Source: Izhakiella capsodis
GTDB taxonomy: Bacteria > Pseudomonadota > Gammaproteobacteria > Enterobacterales > Enterobacteriaceae
Direction of reading: 5' to 3'
Length of the DNA: 64,000 nt
Assembly: GCF_900115045.1 (NCBI RefSeq)
Contig: NZ_FOVC01000002.1
Span: forward strand, 124,001-188,000
In this document: positions 1-9,145 of the stretch, in pieces
Numbering within the stretch: position 1 is the stretch's first letter
Layout: each line of letters begins with the position of its first letter
Made by a program: the position numbers and the translations under genes
The notes under the pieces: model-generated
The model's database searches: none
Seen by the model: the letters and a program-made list of their open reading frames with translations, nothing else
What the model was told of the DNA's origin: nothing

Positions 1-922
1 TTTAACTTGTTTCATTATTATTTCAGTTATGTATTTTGCAAAAAATCCATCCTTGGTTGTTATGTAAAAGAACAAATATAGTTTTGGTTTACGCCAACTT
101 TATTTTTGAATAATAAATTATCATCAAATGATTTTATTAAGATGATATGACAATATAATTTGTTCAAGGTAATGTGAAATACATTATATCGATCAATTTT
201 TTGACAATATAAGTTTTTGTCTATTGAAAGCGTGATTTTGATCGATTTGGTCGATCACCAATCGATTAAATTTTTTCCATATTACTGTCTAACTCTTTCT
301 TTTATCCTATTTTTTATCGGTAACAATATCTACTAATGTTCTTCCTGGAATATACTCTTGATGGGCTGGCACAAAATGCACGAATCGTGCGACAAGTACT
401 TTCTCCCATGAGTATTTTGCGGTACCTGAACGATACATATTTTATCTTTTTTTTTATCTCATTGTAAAAACACATTTATTTTATTTTTCTCAGGTTTAGC
501 GAATAAAATTGTTACAGTGAGCTTCGCTTTAAAAGAAGGTTGTAAGGGGAGAATGCTGAGGCTCAGCATCAGTCAAGGTTACAGGCTGATAACGTCTGAT
601 TAGACTGGGAATACTTTTTTCTTTAACCAGATAAGTTGCCGTAAAGCGTGAGATTGATGGCCCGCCGATGTGGCGCATGAATTGCTGATCTTATCGGGGC
701 GCTGTGAGATATTGATGCTCCGCCGAAGTATCCTTGTTTTGATTACAGCAATCTTGCCTGACCGATAAATGATGAATGAGATGTCAATAGCCAGCCTGTA
801 CGCCATACTCAGTCGTGATAGCGTAGCGCTATGACTGATGATCAGAAGAGATTCACATGTCTGGCACGGTTGTTAAATACGGTTCTCTTTCTCTCTCTAC
901 CGGATAAAGTATAGGAGCTATT
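1..922. other. AT-rich intergenic region upstream of mug
   Basis: No protein-coding gene is convincing here. The first 500 bases are strongly AT-rich. They contain a TTGACA hexamer at 201-206 and an operator-like imperfect palindrome at 241-266 (ATCGAT flanks around TTGGT-CGATC-ACCAA). A perfect interrupted palindrome (ATGCTGAG-G-CTCAGCAT) lies at 553-569. A bulged hairpin (CAGTC/GACTG plus ATAGCG/CGCTAT) lies at 810-837. A 68-codon minus-strand frame at 600-806 has no recognisable family features. No tRNA cloverleaf is visible. Confidence 0.6.
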
Positions 923-1456
923 TTGAGTGGAAATGATGTAGACGACCACGGTATTCAGGACATTATTGAGCCTGGCCTGCGCGTACTGTTTTGCGGTATT
1001 AATCCGGGCAAATCCTCGGCGCATACCGGCTATCATTTTGCCCACCCTGGCAATCGTTTCTGGAGAGTTATCTGGCAGGCCGGCTTTACTGAAAGTTTGC
1101 TAAAACCTGAGCAGGAGCACTCTCTGCTAGATACCGGTTGTGGCATCACTATGTTGGTGGAGCGGCCAACGGTTCTTGCAGGAGAAGTGAAAGGCACTGA
1201 GCTGCGGGAAGGGGGGCGTCAGCTGGTGGAAAAAGTTCATCACTACCAGCCGTTGGCTCTGGCGGTATTGGGCAAGGAGGCTTACAAAAAAGCCTTTCGT
1301 CAGAGTCGGGTTGAGTGGGGATGTCAGCCGCTAACCATTGGTGATACCGAAATATGGGTGCTGCCTAATCCCAGCGGATTGAATCGTGCATCGTTGGATA
1401 AACTGGTGCAGTCCTATCGTGAGCTTGATCATGCGCTGGCTGTGCGCGGCTGTTAG
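923..1456 (+). CDS. mug: G/U mismatch-specific DNA glycosylase (Mug)
   Basis: Excises uracil and 3,N4-ethenocytosine from mismatched DNA in base-excision repair. The 177-residue product shows the Mug/TDG hallmarks. The GINPG motif lies near residue 26 and its Asn is the catalytic-site residue in the family. HPGNRFW lies near residue 40 and the LPNPSGLNR loop near residue 149. The chosen start is TTG with TAGGA five bases upstream. It makes the protein about nine residues longer than E. coli Mug (168 aa), so the exact N-terminus is less certain than the identity. It converges with rpoD, the usual enterobacterial arrangement. Confidence 0.95.
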   Translation: MSGNDVDDHGIQDIIEPGLRVLFCGINPGKSSAHTGYHFAHPGNRFWRVIWQAGFTESLLKPEQEHSLLDTGCGITMLVERPTVLAGEVKGTELREGGRQLVEKVHHYQPLALAVLGKEAYKKAFRQSRVEWGCQPLTIGDTEIWVLPNPSGLNRASLDKLVQSYRELDHALAVRGC

Positions 1457-1482
1457 TCTACTCGGATGCGGCGTAGTGCAGT

Positions 1483-1509
1483 AAAGAAAAACCCCGGCAA
1501 GCCGGGGTT
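1483..1509 (-). terminator. rho-independent terminator of rpoD
   Basis: A 9-bp GC-rich inverted repeat (AACCCCGGC / GCCGGGGTT, 1490-1509) is followed, on the minus strand, by TTTCTTT. It lies 23 bases past the rpoD stop and closes the rpsU-dnaG-rpoD operon. It also separates rpoD from the convergent mug. Confidence 0.85.
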
Positions 1510-1531
1510 AGATTTAGTCCTTGCACTGCAT

Positions 1532-3367
1532 TTAATCATCCAGGAAGCTACGTAGTACTTCTGAACGACTTGGATGGCGCAGTTTACGTAGCGCTTTGGC
1601 TTCAATCTGGCGGATACGTTCACGTGTAACGTCAAACTGTTTGCCTACTTCTTCCAGTGTATGGTCGGTGTTCATATCAATACCGAAACGCATACGCAGG
1701 ACTTTTGCTTCACGAGCGGTCAGGCCGGCCAGCACATCATGGGTGGCAGAGCGCAAACTTTCTGAGGTAGCAGAATCCAGCGGCAGTTCGAGGGTGGTGT
1801 CCTCGATAAAATCACCCAGATGTGAATCTTCATCGTCGCCGATTGGTGTTTCCATCGAAATTGGTTCTTTGGCGATTTTCAGCACCTTACGGATTTTATC
1901 TTCCGGCATCAGCATACGCTCTGCCAGCTCTTCCGGCGTGGGCTCGCGACCCATTTCCTGTAGCATCTGACGGGAGATACGATTGAGCTTGTTGATGGTT
2001 TCAATCATATGTACCGGAATACGAATGGTACGAGCCTGGTCAGCGATGGAACGGGTGATAGCCTGGCGGATCCACCAGGTCGCGTAAGTTGAGAACTTAT
2101 AACCACGGCGGTATTCAAATTTATCGACGGCTTTCATCAGGCCGATGTTGCCTTCCTGGATCAAATCGAGGAACTGCAGACCCCGGTTGGTATACTTTTT
2201 CGCAATAGAGATAACCAGACGCAAGTTAGCCTCGACCATCTCTTTCTTTGCACGGCGGGCTTTGGCTTCGCCAATAGACATGCGACGATTGATGTCTTTT
2301 ACCTGTTCGATGGTCAGGCCGGTTTCTTCTTCAATCTGCAAAAGTTTATGCAGGCTGCGTTGTACTTCATCAGCCACTTCCTGAAGCTTCTCTGACCAGG
2401 GTTTGTTCATCGCCTGTGCAGCTTTGAACCAGGTTTCACTGGTTTCATTGCCGGTAAACAGCGTTATGAAGTTTTTCTTCGGCATTTTGCACTGTTCAAC
2501 GCAGAGCTTCATGATGACGCGTTCCTGGGTACGGACGCGCTCCATCATTTCACGCATGTTGTTGACCAGGTAATCAAACTGCTTAGGTACCAGGCGGAAC
2601 TGTTTGAATACTTCCGAAAGATTCTGAATTTCTTTTATCGCATCAGCGTGGCTGCGGCTTTTAGCTTTAATCGTCAGGCGGGTGGCTTCATACTGGGTAT
2701 GCAGCTCGCCGAACTTTGCTCGAGCCAGTTCAGGATCGATACTGTTATCGTCATCGCTGCTGTCGTCGTCCTCATCTTCGTCGTCGTCGTCCCGCTCTTC
2801 TTCTGAGAGTTCAGAGCCAACGTGAGTCGCCGTGGGCGCCAGGTCTTCTTCAGCATTGGGATCGACAAAGCCGGTGATCAGATCGGACAGGCGGGCTTCT
2901 CCCGCTTCCACGCGATCGTACTGATCCAACAGATAGGTGATGGCTTCTGGATATTCAGCTACGGAACATTGAACCTGATTAATCCCGTCTTCAATGCGTT
3001 TAGCGATATCGATTTCGCCTTCGCGGGTTAACAGTTCAACTGTGCCCATCTCGCGCATGTACATGCGTACAGGATCGGTGGTGCGACCGATTTCGGATTC
3101 AACACTGGATAGCACCTGAGCCGCCGCTTCAGCAGCGTCTTCGTCGGTATCGGAGCTATTTTCATTGAGCATCAGATCATCGGCATCCGGGGCTTCTTCA
3201 ACCACCTGAATGCCCATGTCGTTGATCATCTGGATGATGTCTTCGATCTGATCGGAGTCGACGATATCTTCCGGCAGATGGTCATTGACCTCAGCATAGG
3301 TCAGATAGCCTTGCTCCTTACCACGGGTGACAAGCAGCTTGAGCTGTGACTGCGGGTTTTGCTCCAT
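1532..3367 (-). CDS. rpoD: RNA polymerase primary sigma factor sigma-70
   Basis: Directs RNA polymerase to housekeeping promoters. The product is 611 residues against 613 in E. coli. Region 1.1 is at the N-terminus. The nonconserved region carries a strongly acidic tract (EEERDDDDEDEDDD and beyond, about residues 188-210). Region 2 includes the DLIQEGNIGLMKAV and YATWWIRQAI core/-10 recognition motifs. Region 4.2 carries the helix-turn-helix ending in VTRERIRQIEAKALRKLRHP. It is the last gene of the macromolecular synthesis operon, 225 bases downstream of dnaG, and a dedicated promoter in that gap is likely. Nothing unusual was seen. Confidence 0.99.
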   Translation of the reverse strand: MEQNPQSQLKLLVTRGKEQGYLTYAEVNDHLPEDIVDSDQIEDIIQMINDMGIQVVEEAPDADDLMLNENSSDTDEDAAEAAAQVLSSVESEIGRTTDPVRMYMREMGTVELLTREGEIDIAKRIEDGINQVQCSVAEYPEAITYLLDQYDRVEAGEARLSDLITGFVDPNAEEDLAPTATHVGSELSEEERDDDDEDEDDDSSDDDNSIDPELARAKFGELHTQYEATRLTIKAKSRSHADAIKEIQNLSEVFKQFRLVPKQFDYLVNNMREMMERVRTQERVIMKLCVEQCKMPKKNFITLFTGNETSETWFKAAQAMNKPWSEKLQEVADEVQRSLHKLLQIEEETGLTIEQVKDINRRMSIGEAKARRAKKEMVEANLRLVISIAKKYTNRGLQFLDLIQEGNIGLMKAVDKFEYRRGYKFSTYATWWIRQAITRSIADQARTIRIPVHMIETINKLNRISRQMLQEMGREPTPEELAERMLMPEDKIRKVLKIAKEPISMETPIGDDEDSHLGDFIEDTTLELPLDSATSESLRSATHDVLAGLTAREAKVLRMRFGIDMNTDHTLEEVGKQFDVTRERIRQIEAKALRKLRHPSRSEVLRSFLDD

Positions 3368-3592
3368 AAGACGGTATCCACACTTCTGTTATAAGGTTGG
3401 TGTCGGTCGGCTAAACTGCCAACAAATACTGTGCGGGCTTTTGGTTATTGCCGCTGCCCGCATGGCGGCTACCAGGTTATCCCTGGTGGATAATCGGCAG
3501 TTAAGCCGCTAAATTTGGTACTGTCTGACTCAGACTAACTTGTTTTTCAGGCCCTTACAGTCAGGTACCTGCTTTAAGTAGGTGAGTCATCA

Positions 3593-5338
3593 CTATTTTT
3601 TCATCCGAACCTGATTAAGCACCCGAACTTCTTCGCGCTCCTGTGGCGTAAGGCCCTGAGTACGCGCGCGTGCAATCAATTCGTTTAATCGTAGTTCAAG
3701 TGCGGAATCAAGGAGGTGATTCAACGCGTCCGTGAACGTTTTTTCAGCAATTTCCTTATCTGCTATATCGTCCCACATAGACAACTTTTCAAGGGTCGGC
3801 GCATATTTCGTTTCACGATAGCGCTCCAGCAGCTGCCCTGTGGTAATGCCTGGATGTTCGACGCAGGCATCAATCAGCTCATTAAATAGCTCAAGGCCCG
3901 GCTGCTTTTCTTCATCCAGTCCGACCAGCGAGGGGACTTGTATCGCCATTGCTGGATTTTGCACCAGCAGACCAATAAGTATACGCATGGTTGTACGTTT
4001 TAGCTGAGAAGGCGGCGTTGGTTTGGTTCTCTCTGCTTGTTTAGGTATCAGCTTGTCCAGCTGGTTATCATCCAGAATGCCCAACTTATTGCCCAGTTGC
4101 TGGCGCAGATAGATGCGCAACGTTTCACCGGGAACCTGATTTATCAGCGGCAGCGCCAGCGTGCTCAGCCTGGTCCGGCCATCGGGCGTTGCCAAATCAA
4201 CCTGTGGCAACAGTGAATCAAATAAAAAGCCTGATAGCGGTAGCGCTTTGTCCATACGCGCTTCGAATGCATCTTTTCCCTCTTTGCGCACCAGCGAATC
4301 AGGGTCTTCGCCGTCTGGCAGAAACATAAAGCGCAGCTGGCGACCATCCATCATAAAGGGTAGTGCGGTTTCCAGCGCGCGCCACGCGGCTTCGCGCCCT
4401 GCCCGGTCACCATCATAGCAACATACCACGCAGTCAGTCTGACGAAACAGTAGCTGGATGTGTTCGGCGGTCGTTGATGTGCCAAGTGAAGCCACCGCAT
4501 AATCGATACCGAATTGCGCCAAGGCGACCACATCCATGTAACCTTCAACCACCAACAGCTTAGCTGGCTGCGGATGGTTTTGCTGCGCTTCATACAGGCC
4601 ATACAGCTGGCGGCCTTTATGAAAAATATCCGTCTCCGGAGAGTTCAGGTACTTTGGTAACCCGTCGCCCAGAATCCGACCGCCAAAGCCGATTACCCTG
4701 CCACGCTTATCGCGTATGGGAAACATCACTCGTTCGCGAAAGCGATCGTAGCTACGGCCCTGATCATTGGTGACCAGCATACCGGCATCGGTCAGCGACT
4801 GGCGACTCTCCTGATTCAGACCAAATCGTTTCAACACATTATCCCAGCCTGCCGGGGCGAAACCGATAGCAAATTGCTTAATGACCTCATTACTCAGCCC
4901 GCGTCGGGCCAGATAATTACGCGCTGCGCTGGCAGCCGATTGGGATAATGATTGCTGATAAAACTCGCTCAGACTGTTCATCAACTGATATAAACTCTGG
5001 CGTTGATGACGTTCGATCTGGCTCGGACCGCTACCCGCTTCGTAGGGGACTTCCAGCCCATAGAGCGTCGCCAGCTCTTCAATACTTTCGACAAACTCCA
5101 GACGATCAAAATTCATCAGGAAGTCAATGGCGTTACCGTGTGCGCCGCAGCCAAAGCAATGATAAAATTGTTTTTCGCCGTTTACAGTGAAGGAGGGCGT
5201 TTTTTCATTGTGGAAGGGACAGCACGCGTGATAATTTTTTCCCTGCTTTTTCAGCTTCACACGCGCATCGATTAAATCGACGATGTCAGTGCGGGCGAGC
5301 AGGTCGTTAATGAATATGCGTGGTATTCTTCCAGCCAT
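3593..5338 (-). CDS. dnaG: DNA primase
   Basis: Synthesises RNA primers for Okazaki fragments at the replication fork, working with DnaB helicase. The protein is 581 residues, the same length as in E. coli. The N-terminal zinc-binding CHC2 domain is intact (CCPFHNEKTPSF, then FYHCFGCGAHG, about residues 39-66). The TOPRIM core contains VVEGYMDV and CYDGDRAGREA. The C-terminal DnaB-binding helicase-interaction domain is present. It is the middle gene of rpsU-dnaG-rpoD, with rpsU 231 bases upstream. Confidence 0.99.
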   Translation of the reverse strand: MAGRIPRIFINDLLARTDIVDLIDARVKLKKQGKNYHACCPFHNEKTPSFTVNGEKQFYHCFGCGAHGNAIDFLMNFDRLEFVESIEELATLYGLEVPYEAGSGPSQIERHQRQSLYQLMNSLSEFYQQSLSQSAASAARNYLARRGLSNEVIKQFAIGFAPAGWDNVLKRFGLNQESRQSLTDAGMLVTNDQGRSYDRFRERVMFPIRDKRGRVIGFGGRILGDGLPKYLNSPETDIFHKGRQLYGLYEAQQNHPQPAKLLVVEGYMDVVALAQFGIDYAVASLGTSTTAEHIQLLFRQTDCVVCCYDGDRAGREAAWRALETALPFMMDGRQLRFMFLPDGEDPDSLVRKEGKDAFEARMDKALPLSGFLFDSLLPQVDLATPDGRTRLSTLALPLINQVPGETLRIYLRQQLGNKLGILDDNQLDKLIPKQAERTKPTPPSQLKRTTMRILIGLLVQNPAMAIQVPSLVGLDEEKQPGLELFNELIDACVEHPGITTGQLLERYRETKYAPTLEKLSMWDDIADKEIAEKTFTDALNHLLDSALELRLNELIARARTQGLTPQEREEVRVLNQVRMKK

Positions 5339-5490
5339 TTTTCCCCTTCATCTTTCAATCGCTGGCTGCGTTGGCTTCTGTTTCTCACCATGGTTGCATA
5401 CTGATGTCTGCTCCCGGATGTCCGTCTTGTTGCCGCTATTCCGTTTCGTCTGAATTGAGCTGGGTTTTACTACTTCTATAAACGACAACA

Positions 5491-5519
5491 AGCCGCGCAT
5501 TCCTTCCGGAAGCACGGCT
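5491..5519 (-). terminator. candidate internal terminator/attenuator between rpsU and dnaG
   Basis: An inverted repeat (AGCCGCGC at 5491-5498 and GCACGGCT at 5512-5519, with one G-U pair in RNA) lies between rpsU and dnaG. An internal terminator at this place is known from E. coli and lowers dnaG expression relative to rpsU. The following bases on the minus strand (TGTTGTCGTTT) are only moderately T-rich, so its strength is uncertain. Confidence 0.45.
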
Positions 5520-5569
5520 CGTTAACGACTGCGCGTCTGTAGTGCCGGAAACAGGCACCGGAAACGAAA

Positions 5570-5839
<270 letters not shown>

Positions 5840-6045
5840 TCAAAATGGTGCGGAATTCTACTTCAGCACAGGCTGCGTTGTAAAGCACTAACGCAATACT
5901 AAACCAACAATGTCGCCCGTGCGGCTGCCGGTTTTTGCAGGGACGTGAGTATATAGCATCGAAGTGGAAACAAAAAGTCGGTTGGCAAAATCGCCCGCGC
6001 GGCGGGTTCATGTTACACTTTGCGTCGCGATAATGAGGTGATGAA

Positions 6046-7062
6046 ATGATGCGTGTTTTGGGTATTGAAACGTCCTGTGATGAAACCGGTGTTGCCATTT
6101 ATGACGAAGCGTCTGGTCTGCTGGCAAACCAGCTATACAGCCAGGTAAAGTTACACGCTGATTATGGTGGTGTGGTACCGGAGCTGGCATCGCGCGACCA
6201 CGTGCGTAAAACGGTTCCGCTGATCAACGCGGCTTTAAAAGAGGCCCGCTTGCAACCTCATGAAATTGACGCGGTGGCTTATACCGCAGGTCCGGGGCTG
6301 GTTGGTGCGCTGCTTGTCGGTGCAACGATTGGTCGCTCTCTGGCGTTTGCCTGGAACGTCCCGGCGGTGGCTGTGCATCACATGGAGGGCCATCTGCTGG
6401 CACCCATGCTGGAAGCTAACCCGCCTGAGTTTCCCTTTGTTGCGCTACTGGTTTCCGGGGGGCACACCCAGCTTATTAGCGTTACCGCAATCGGCGAATA
6501 TCAACTACTGGGTGAGTCTGTAGATGATGCTGCCGGTGAGGCGTTTGATAAAACCGCTAAGCTGCTGGGGCTGGATTACCCCGGCGGCGCTCAGCTTTCG
6601 CTAATGGCGCAACGTGGCACGCCAGGGCGCTTTCGCTTTCCGCGGCCGATGACCGATCGTCCAGGATTGGATTTTAGTTTTTCTGGTTTGAAAACGTTTG
6701 CCGCTAATACTATCCGTGAAAATCCTGTGGATACGCAGACCCACGCAGATATTGCCCGCGCTTTTGAAGATGCGGTCGTTGATACTCTGGCAATTAAATG
6801 CAAACGGGCACTCGAGCAAACCGGTTTTAACCGGCTGGTGATTGCCGGTGGCGTTAGTGCTAACCGTACCTTACGGGCGCATCTCGATACGATGATGAAA
6901 GCACGGGGTGGGGCCGTTTTCTATGCGCGCCCGGAGTTTTGTACTGATAATGGTGCCATGATTGCTTATGCGGGAATGGTACGATTAAAAGCCGGTGCCA
7001 ATACGCCCCTGGCGCTGACCGTACGTCCACGCTGGCCGTTGGCGGAGCTGAGCGCCAAATAA
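6046..7062 (+). CDS. tsaD: tRNA N6-threonylcarbamoyladenosine transferase TsaD
   Basis: Catalytic subunit, with TsaB and TsaE, that transfers the threonylcarbamoyl group to A37 of ANN-decoding tRNAs. It has the Kae1/Qri7/ASKHA fold. The N-terminal GIETSCDETGVAIYD loop is present. The VHHMEGH metal ligands lie near residue 111, and the late GGVSANRTLR and EFCTDNGAMIAYAG motifs are intact. There are two adjacent ATGs (6046 and 6049). GAGGTG at 6035-6040 is five and eight bases away respectively. E. coli TsaD corresponds to the second, so the product is 338 or 337 residues. It is divergent from rpsU as in E. coli. Confidence 0.98.
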   Translation: MMRVLGIETSCDETGVAIYDEASGLLANQLYSQVKLHADYGGVVPELASRDHVRKTVPLINAALKEARLQPHEIDAVAYTAGPGLVGALLVGATIGRSLAFAWNVPAVAVHHMEGHLLAPMLEANPPEFPFVALLVSGGHTQLISVTAIGEYQLLGESVDDAAGEAFDKTAKLLGLDYPGGAQLSLMAQRGTPGRFRFPRPMTDRPGLDFSFSGLKTFAANTIRENPVDTQTHADIARAFEDAVVDTLAIKCKRALEQTGFNRLVIAGGVSANRTLRAHLDTMMKARGGAVFYARPEFCTDNGAMIAYAGMVRLKAGANTPLALTVRPRWPLAELSAK

Positions 7063-7081
7063 GCGGATAAAAAACGCTGTA

Positions 7082-7687
7082 TCAGGGCTTATTACGGGGT
7101 TGTCGTTTCCACAAGCGATTTTCCTGACCGCGCCACAGGCGCTGAATGTTGTCATGATGGCGTAACAGAATCAGACATGAAAGCAGGGAAACCGGAAGGG
7201 TGAACTGCGGTTTAAACCACCAGACGTAAAACGGAGCAATGAGCGCGCTGATAATGGCGCCCAGCGATGAGTACCCGCTCAGCAGCACCGTTAAAAACCA
7301 TGTACCCGCCATCAGACCGGTGAGATCCCAGCCAATGGGTGCGATAGCGCCAAATGCGGTGGCAACGCCTTTACCGCCCTGAAAGCGAAAGAAAATCGGG
7401 TAGATATGTCCCAGGCAGGCGGCGATAGCGATAAGTCCCAGCCAGATCGGTGACAGTCCGAGATAATAAGCCAGCCAGACCGGCACCATCCCCTTTAAAA
7501 CGTCGCATACCAGTACGATTGCCGCAGAGACTTTGCCGCCGATCCTCAATACGTTAGTGGCACCGGGATTGCCAGATCCATTTTGCCGGGGATTGGGCAG
7601 GTGCGCCAGGCGGCACACCAAAATGGCACTGGATATGGAGCCGCACAGGTAGGCGAAAATGATCATGGCTGGCGCGATTACACTCAT
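7082..7687 (-). CDS. plsY: acyl-phosphate:glycerol-3-phosphate acyltransferase PlsY
   Basis: Inner-membrane enzyme that makes lysophosphatidic acid from acyl-phosphate and glycerol-3-phosphate, the first step of phospholipid synthesis. It has 201 residues (205 in E. coli) and several hydrophobic helices. All three active-site loop motifs are seen: GSISSAILV near residue 17, GSGNPGATNVLRIGGK near 37, and GGKGVATAFG near 104. It converges with tsaD and is divergent from folB with a 107-base gap. Confidence 0.97.
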   Translation of the reverse strand: MSVIAPAMIIFAYLCGSISSAILVCRLAHLPNPRQNGSGNPGATNVLRIGGKVSAAIVLVCDVLKGMVPVWLAYYLGLSPIWLGLIAIAACLGHIYPIFFRFQGGKGVATAFGAIAPIGWDLTGLMAGTWFLTVLLSGYSSLGAIISALIAPFYVWWFKPQFTLPVSLLSCLILLRHHDNIQRLWRGQENRLWKRQPRNKP

Positions 7688-7794
7688 AACACCGTTCCGT
7701 CTAATTCAGGTCGTTTTATTCTCGGTATCTGTGGATAATACGCATATTTCCCGGCGAGTGGTATCCGTCCAGCACAAAAACAGAGATGTCTATC

Positions 7795-8160
7795 ATGGAT
7801 ATAGTATTTATTGAACAGCTTGAAGTCTTTACGACTATTGGCGTCTACGACTGGGAGCAGACCATTCAGCAAAAGCTGGTGTTCGATATCGAAATGGCCT
7901 GGGCTAATCGACCCGCCGCGCAAAGCGACGATGTTAATGCTTGTCTGAACTATGCCGATGTTGCCAGCATGGTGATTGAACATGTCTCATCGGGTCGCTT
8001 CGCGTTAGTAGAACGTGTGGCGGAAGAGCTGGCCCAGCGGCTGATTAACGAATTTAATACGCCTTGGGTGCGGCTGCGCGTGAGCAAGCCCGGAGCGGTC
8101 GCTCAGGCGCGTTCAGTTGGTGTTGTTATTGAGCGTGGGACAATTCCGAAACTGCCCTGA
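7795..8160 (+). CDS. folB: dihydroneopterin aldolase
   Basis: Cleaves 7,8-dihydroneopterin to 6-hydroxymethyldihydropterin in tetrahydrofolate synthesis. The 121-residue protein begins MDIVFIEQLEVFTTIGVYDWE and contains VERVAEELA and VRLRVSKPGAV, all typical of the family. An ATG at 7786 lies in the same frame, but its only Shine-Dalgarno-like bases (CAGAG, 7781-7785) touch it. The same bases are nine from the ATG at 7795, which also matches the E. coli N-terminus, so 7795 was chosen. Confidence 0.96.
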   Translation: MDIVFIEQLEVFTTIGVYDWEQTIQQKLVFDIEMAWANRPAAQSDDVNACLNYADVASMVIEHVSSGRFALVERVAEELAQRLINEFNTPWVRLRVSKPGAVAQARSVGVVIERGTIPKLP

Positions 8161-8294
8161 TATGGTTGCCACAAAATGATTCCAAACCTCATTATGTCTC
8201 GCCTTACGCCTTTTAAAGGTTTGCGGCTATTTTGATAGTGGTTGCAGAGTTTCACCGCCTTTTCAGCGGTTATAAAAAGAAAAGGGGTGATTTG

Positions 8295-9113
8295 ATGGCA
8301 GATATTCACCTGCTCTGGGTGGCGTGCATCCTCGGTATAGTCGAGGGGCTGACCGCGTTTCTCCCCGTCTCGTCAACAGGCCATATGATTATCGTAGGCC
8401 AACTGCTCGGCTTTGAAGGCGACACGGCAAAGACGTTTGAAGTTGTCATACAGTTGGGTTCAATTCTGGCCGTGGTGGTGGTGTTCTGGCGCCGTTTGTT
8501 TGGTCTTATCGGTATCCATTCTGGCAGCGTTACGCATGAAGGGCGCGGAGTCGGGCATCTTAACCTCATTCATATTCTGCTGGGTATGGTGCCGGCGGTC
8601 GTCCTGGGGCTGTTATTACATGACACGATCAAATCGCTGTTTAACCCGATAAACGTGATGGATGCCCTTATCTTCGGCGGTTTTCTGCTACTGGCAGGGG
8701 AGTACCTGAAGCCTAAGCAGCCAAAGACTGTCGGTATTGACGATCTCACCTATCGCCAGTGCTTTATTAATGGCTGTTTTCAGTGTCTGGCGCTATGGCC
8801 TGGATTTTCACACGCCGGGGCGACCATTTCCGGTGGTATGCTGGTGGGGGTGAGCCGCTATGCCACCTCTGAATTCTCTTTCATTCTTGCGGTGCAGGTG
8901 ATGATGGGGGCGACAGTACGCGATCTTTACAAGAGTGTACTCTACCTAAAAATGACCGTTCTTCCACTGTTTGCTACCGGTTTTGTGACCGCGTTTATCG
9001 GTGCGCTGATTGCTATCAACGTCTTTTTAAAACTGATCCAGAACATCTCGTTCGTCCCCTTCGCTATTTATCGTTTTATTATTGCAGCGGCGGTTTACCA
9101 GGTATTTGCGTAA
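8295..9113 (+). CDS. uppP: undecaprenyl-diphosphatase UppP (BacA), active-site residues altered
   Basis: By locus and overall sequence this is UppP. That is the membrane enzyme that dephosphorylates undecaprenyl diphosphate for lipid-carrier recycling and confers bacitracin tolerance. It has 272 residues (273 in E. coli) and multiple membrane helices. ATG 8295 follows AGGGGTG and matches the family N-terminus. The (E/Q)XXXE motif reads EGLTA, so Glu17 remains but the second Glu (E21) is Ala. The PGXSRSXXT motif reads PGFSHAGAT, so the essential Arg (R174 in E. coli) is His and the next Ser is Ala. Ser27 and His30 of VSSTGH are kept. The later PMMMGAT segment reads QVMMGAT. The reading frame is otherwise intact. 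From family knowledge I infer impaired or lost phosphatase activity. Confidence 0.93.
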   Translation: MADIHLLWVACILGIVEGLTAFLPVSSTGHMIIVGQLLGFEGDTAKTFEVVIQLGSILAVVVVFWRRLFGLIGIHSGSVTHEGRGVGHLNLIHILLGMVPAVVLGLLLHDTIKSLFNPINVMDALIFGGFLLLAGEYLKPKQPKTVGIDDLTYRQCFINGCFQCLALWPGFSHAGATISGGMLVGVSRYATSEFSFILAVQVMMGATVRDLYKSVLYLKMTVLPLFATGFVTAFIGALIAINVFLKLIQNISFVPFAIYRFIIAAAVYQVFA

Positions 9114-9145
9114 CACCTACCGACGGGGGAGGATTTCTCTCTTGC

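Noticed and set aside
600..806. 68-codon minus-strand frame before mug
   Set aside because: No ribosome-binding site of note, no recognisable domain, and poor protein-like pattern.
8232..8294. Earlier in-frame ATG of uppP
   Set aside because: Adds 21 basic residues absent from the family; the ATG at 8295 has AGGGGTG and matches E. coli.
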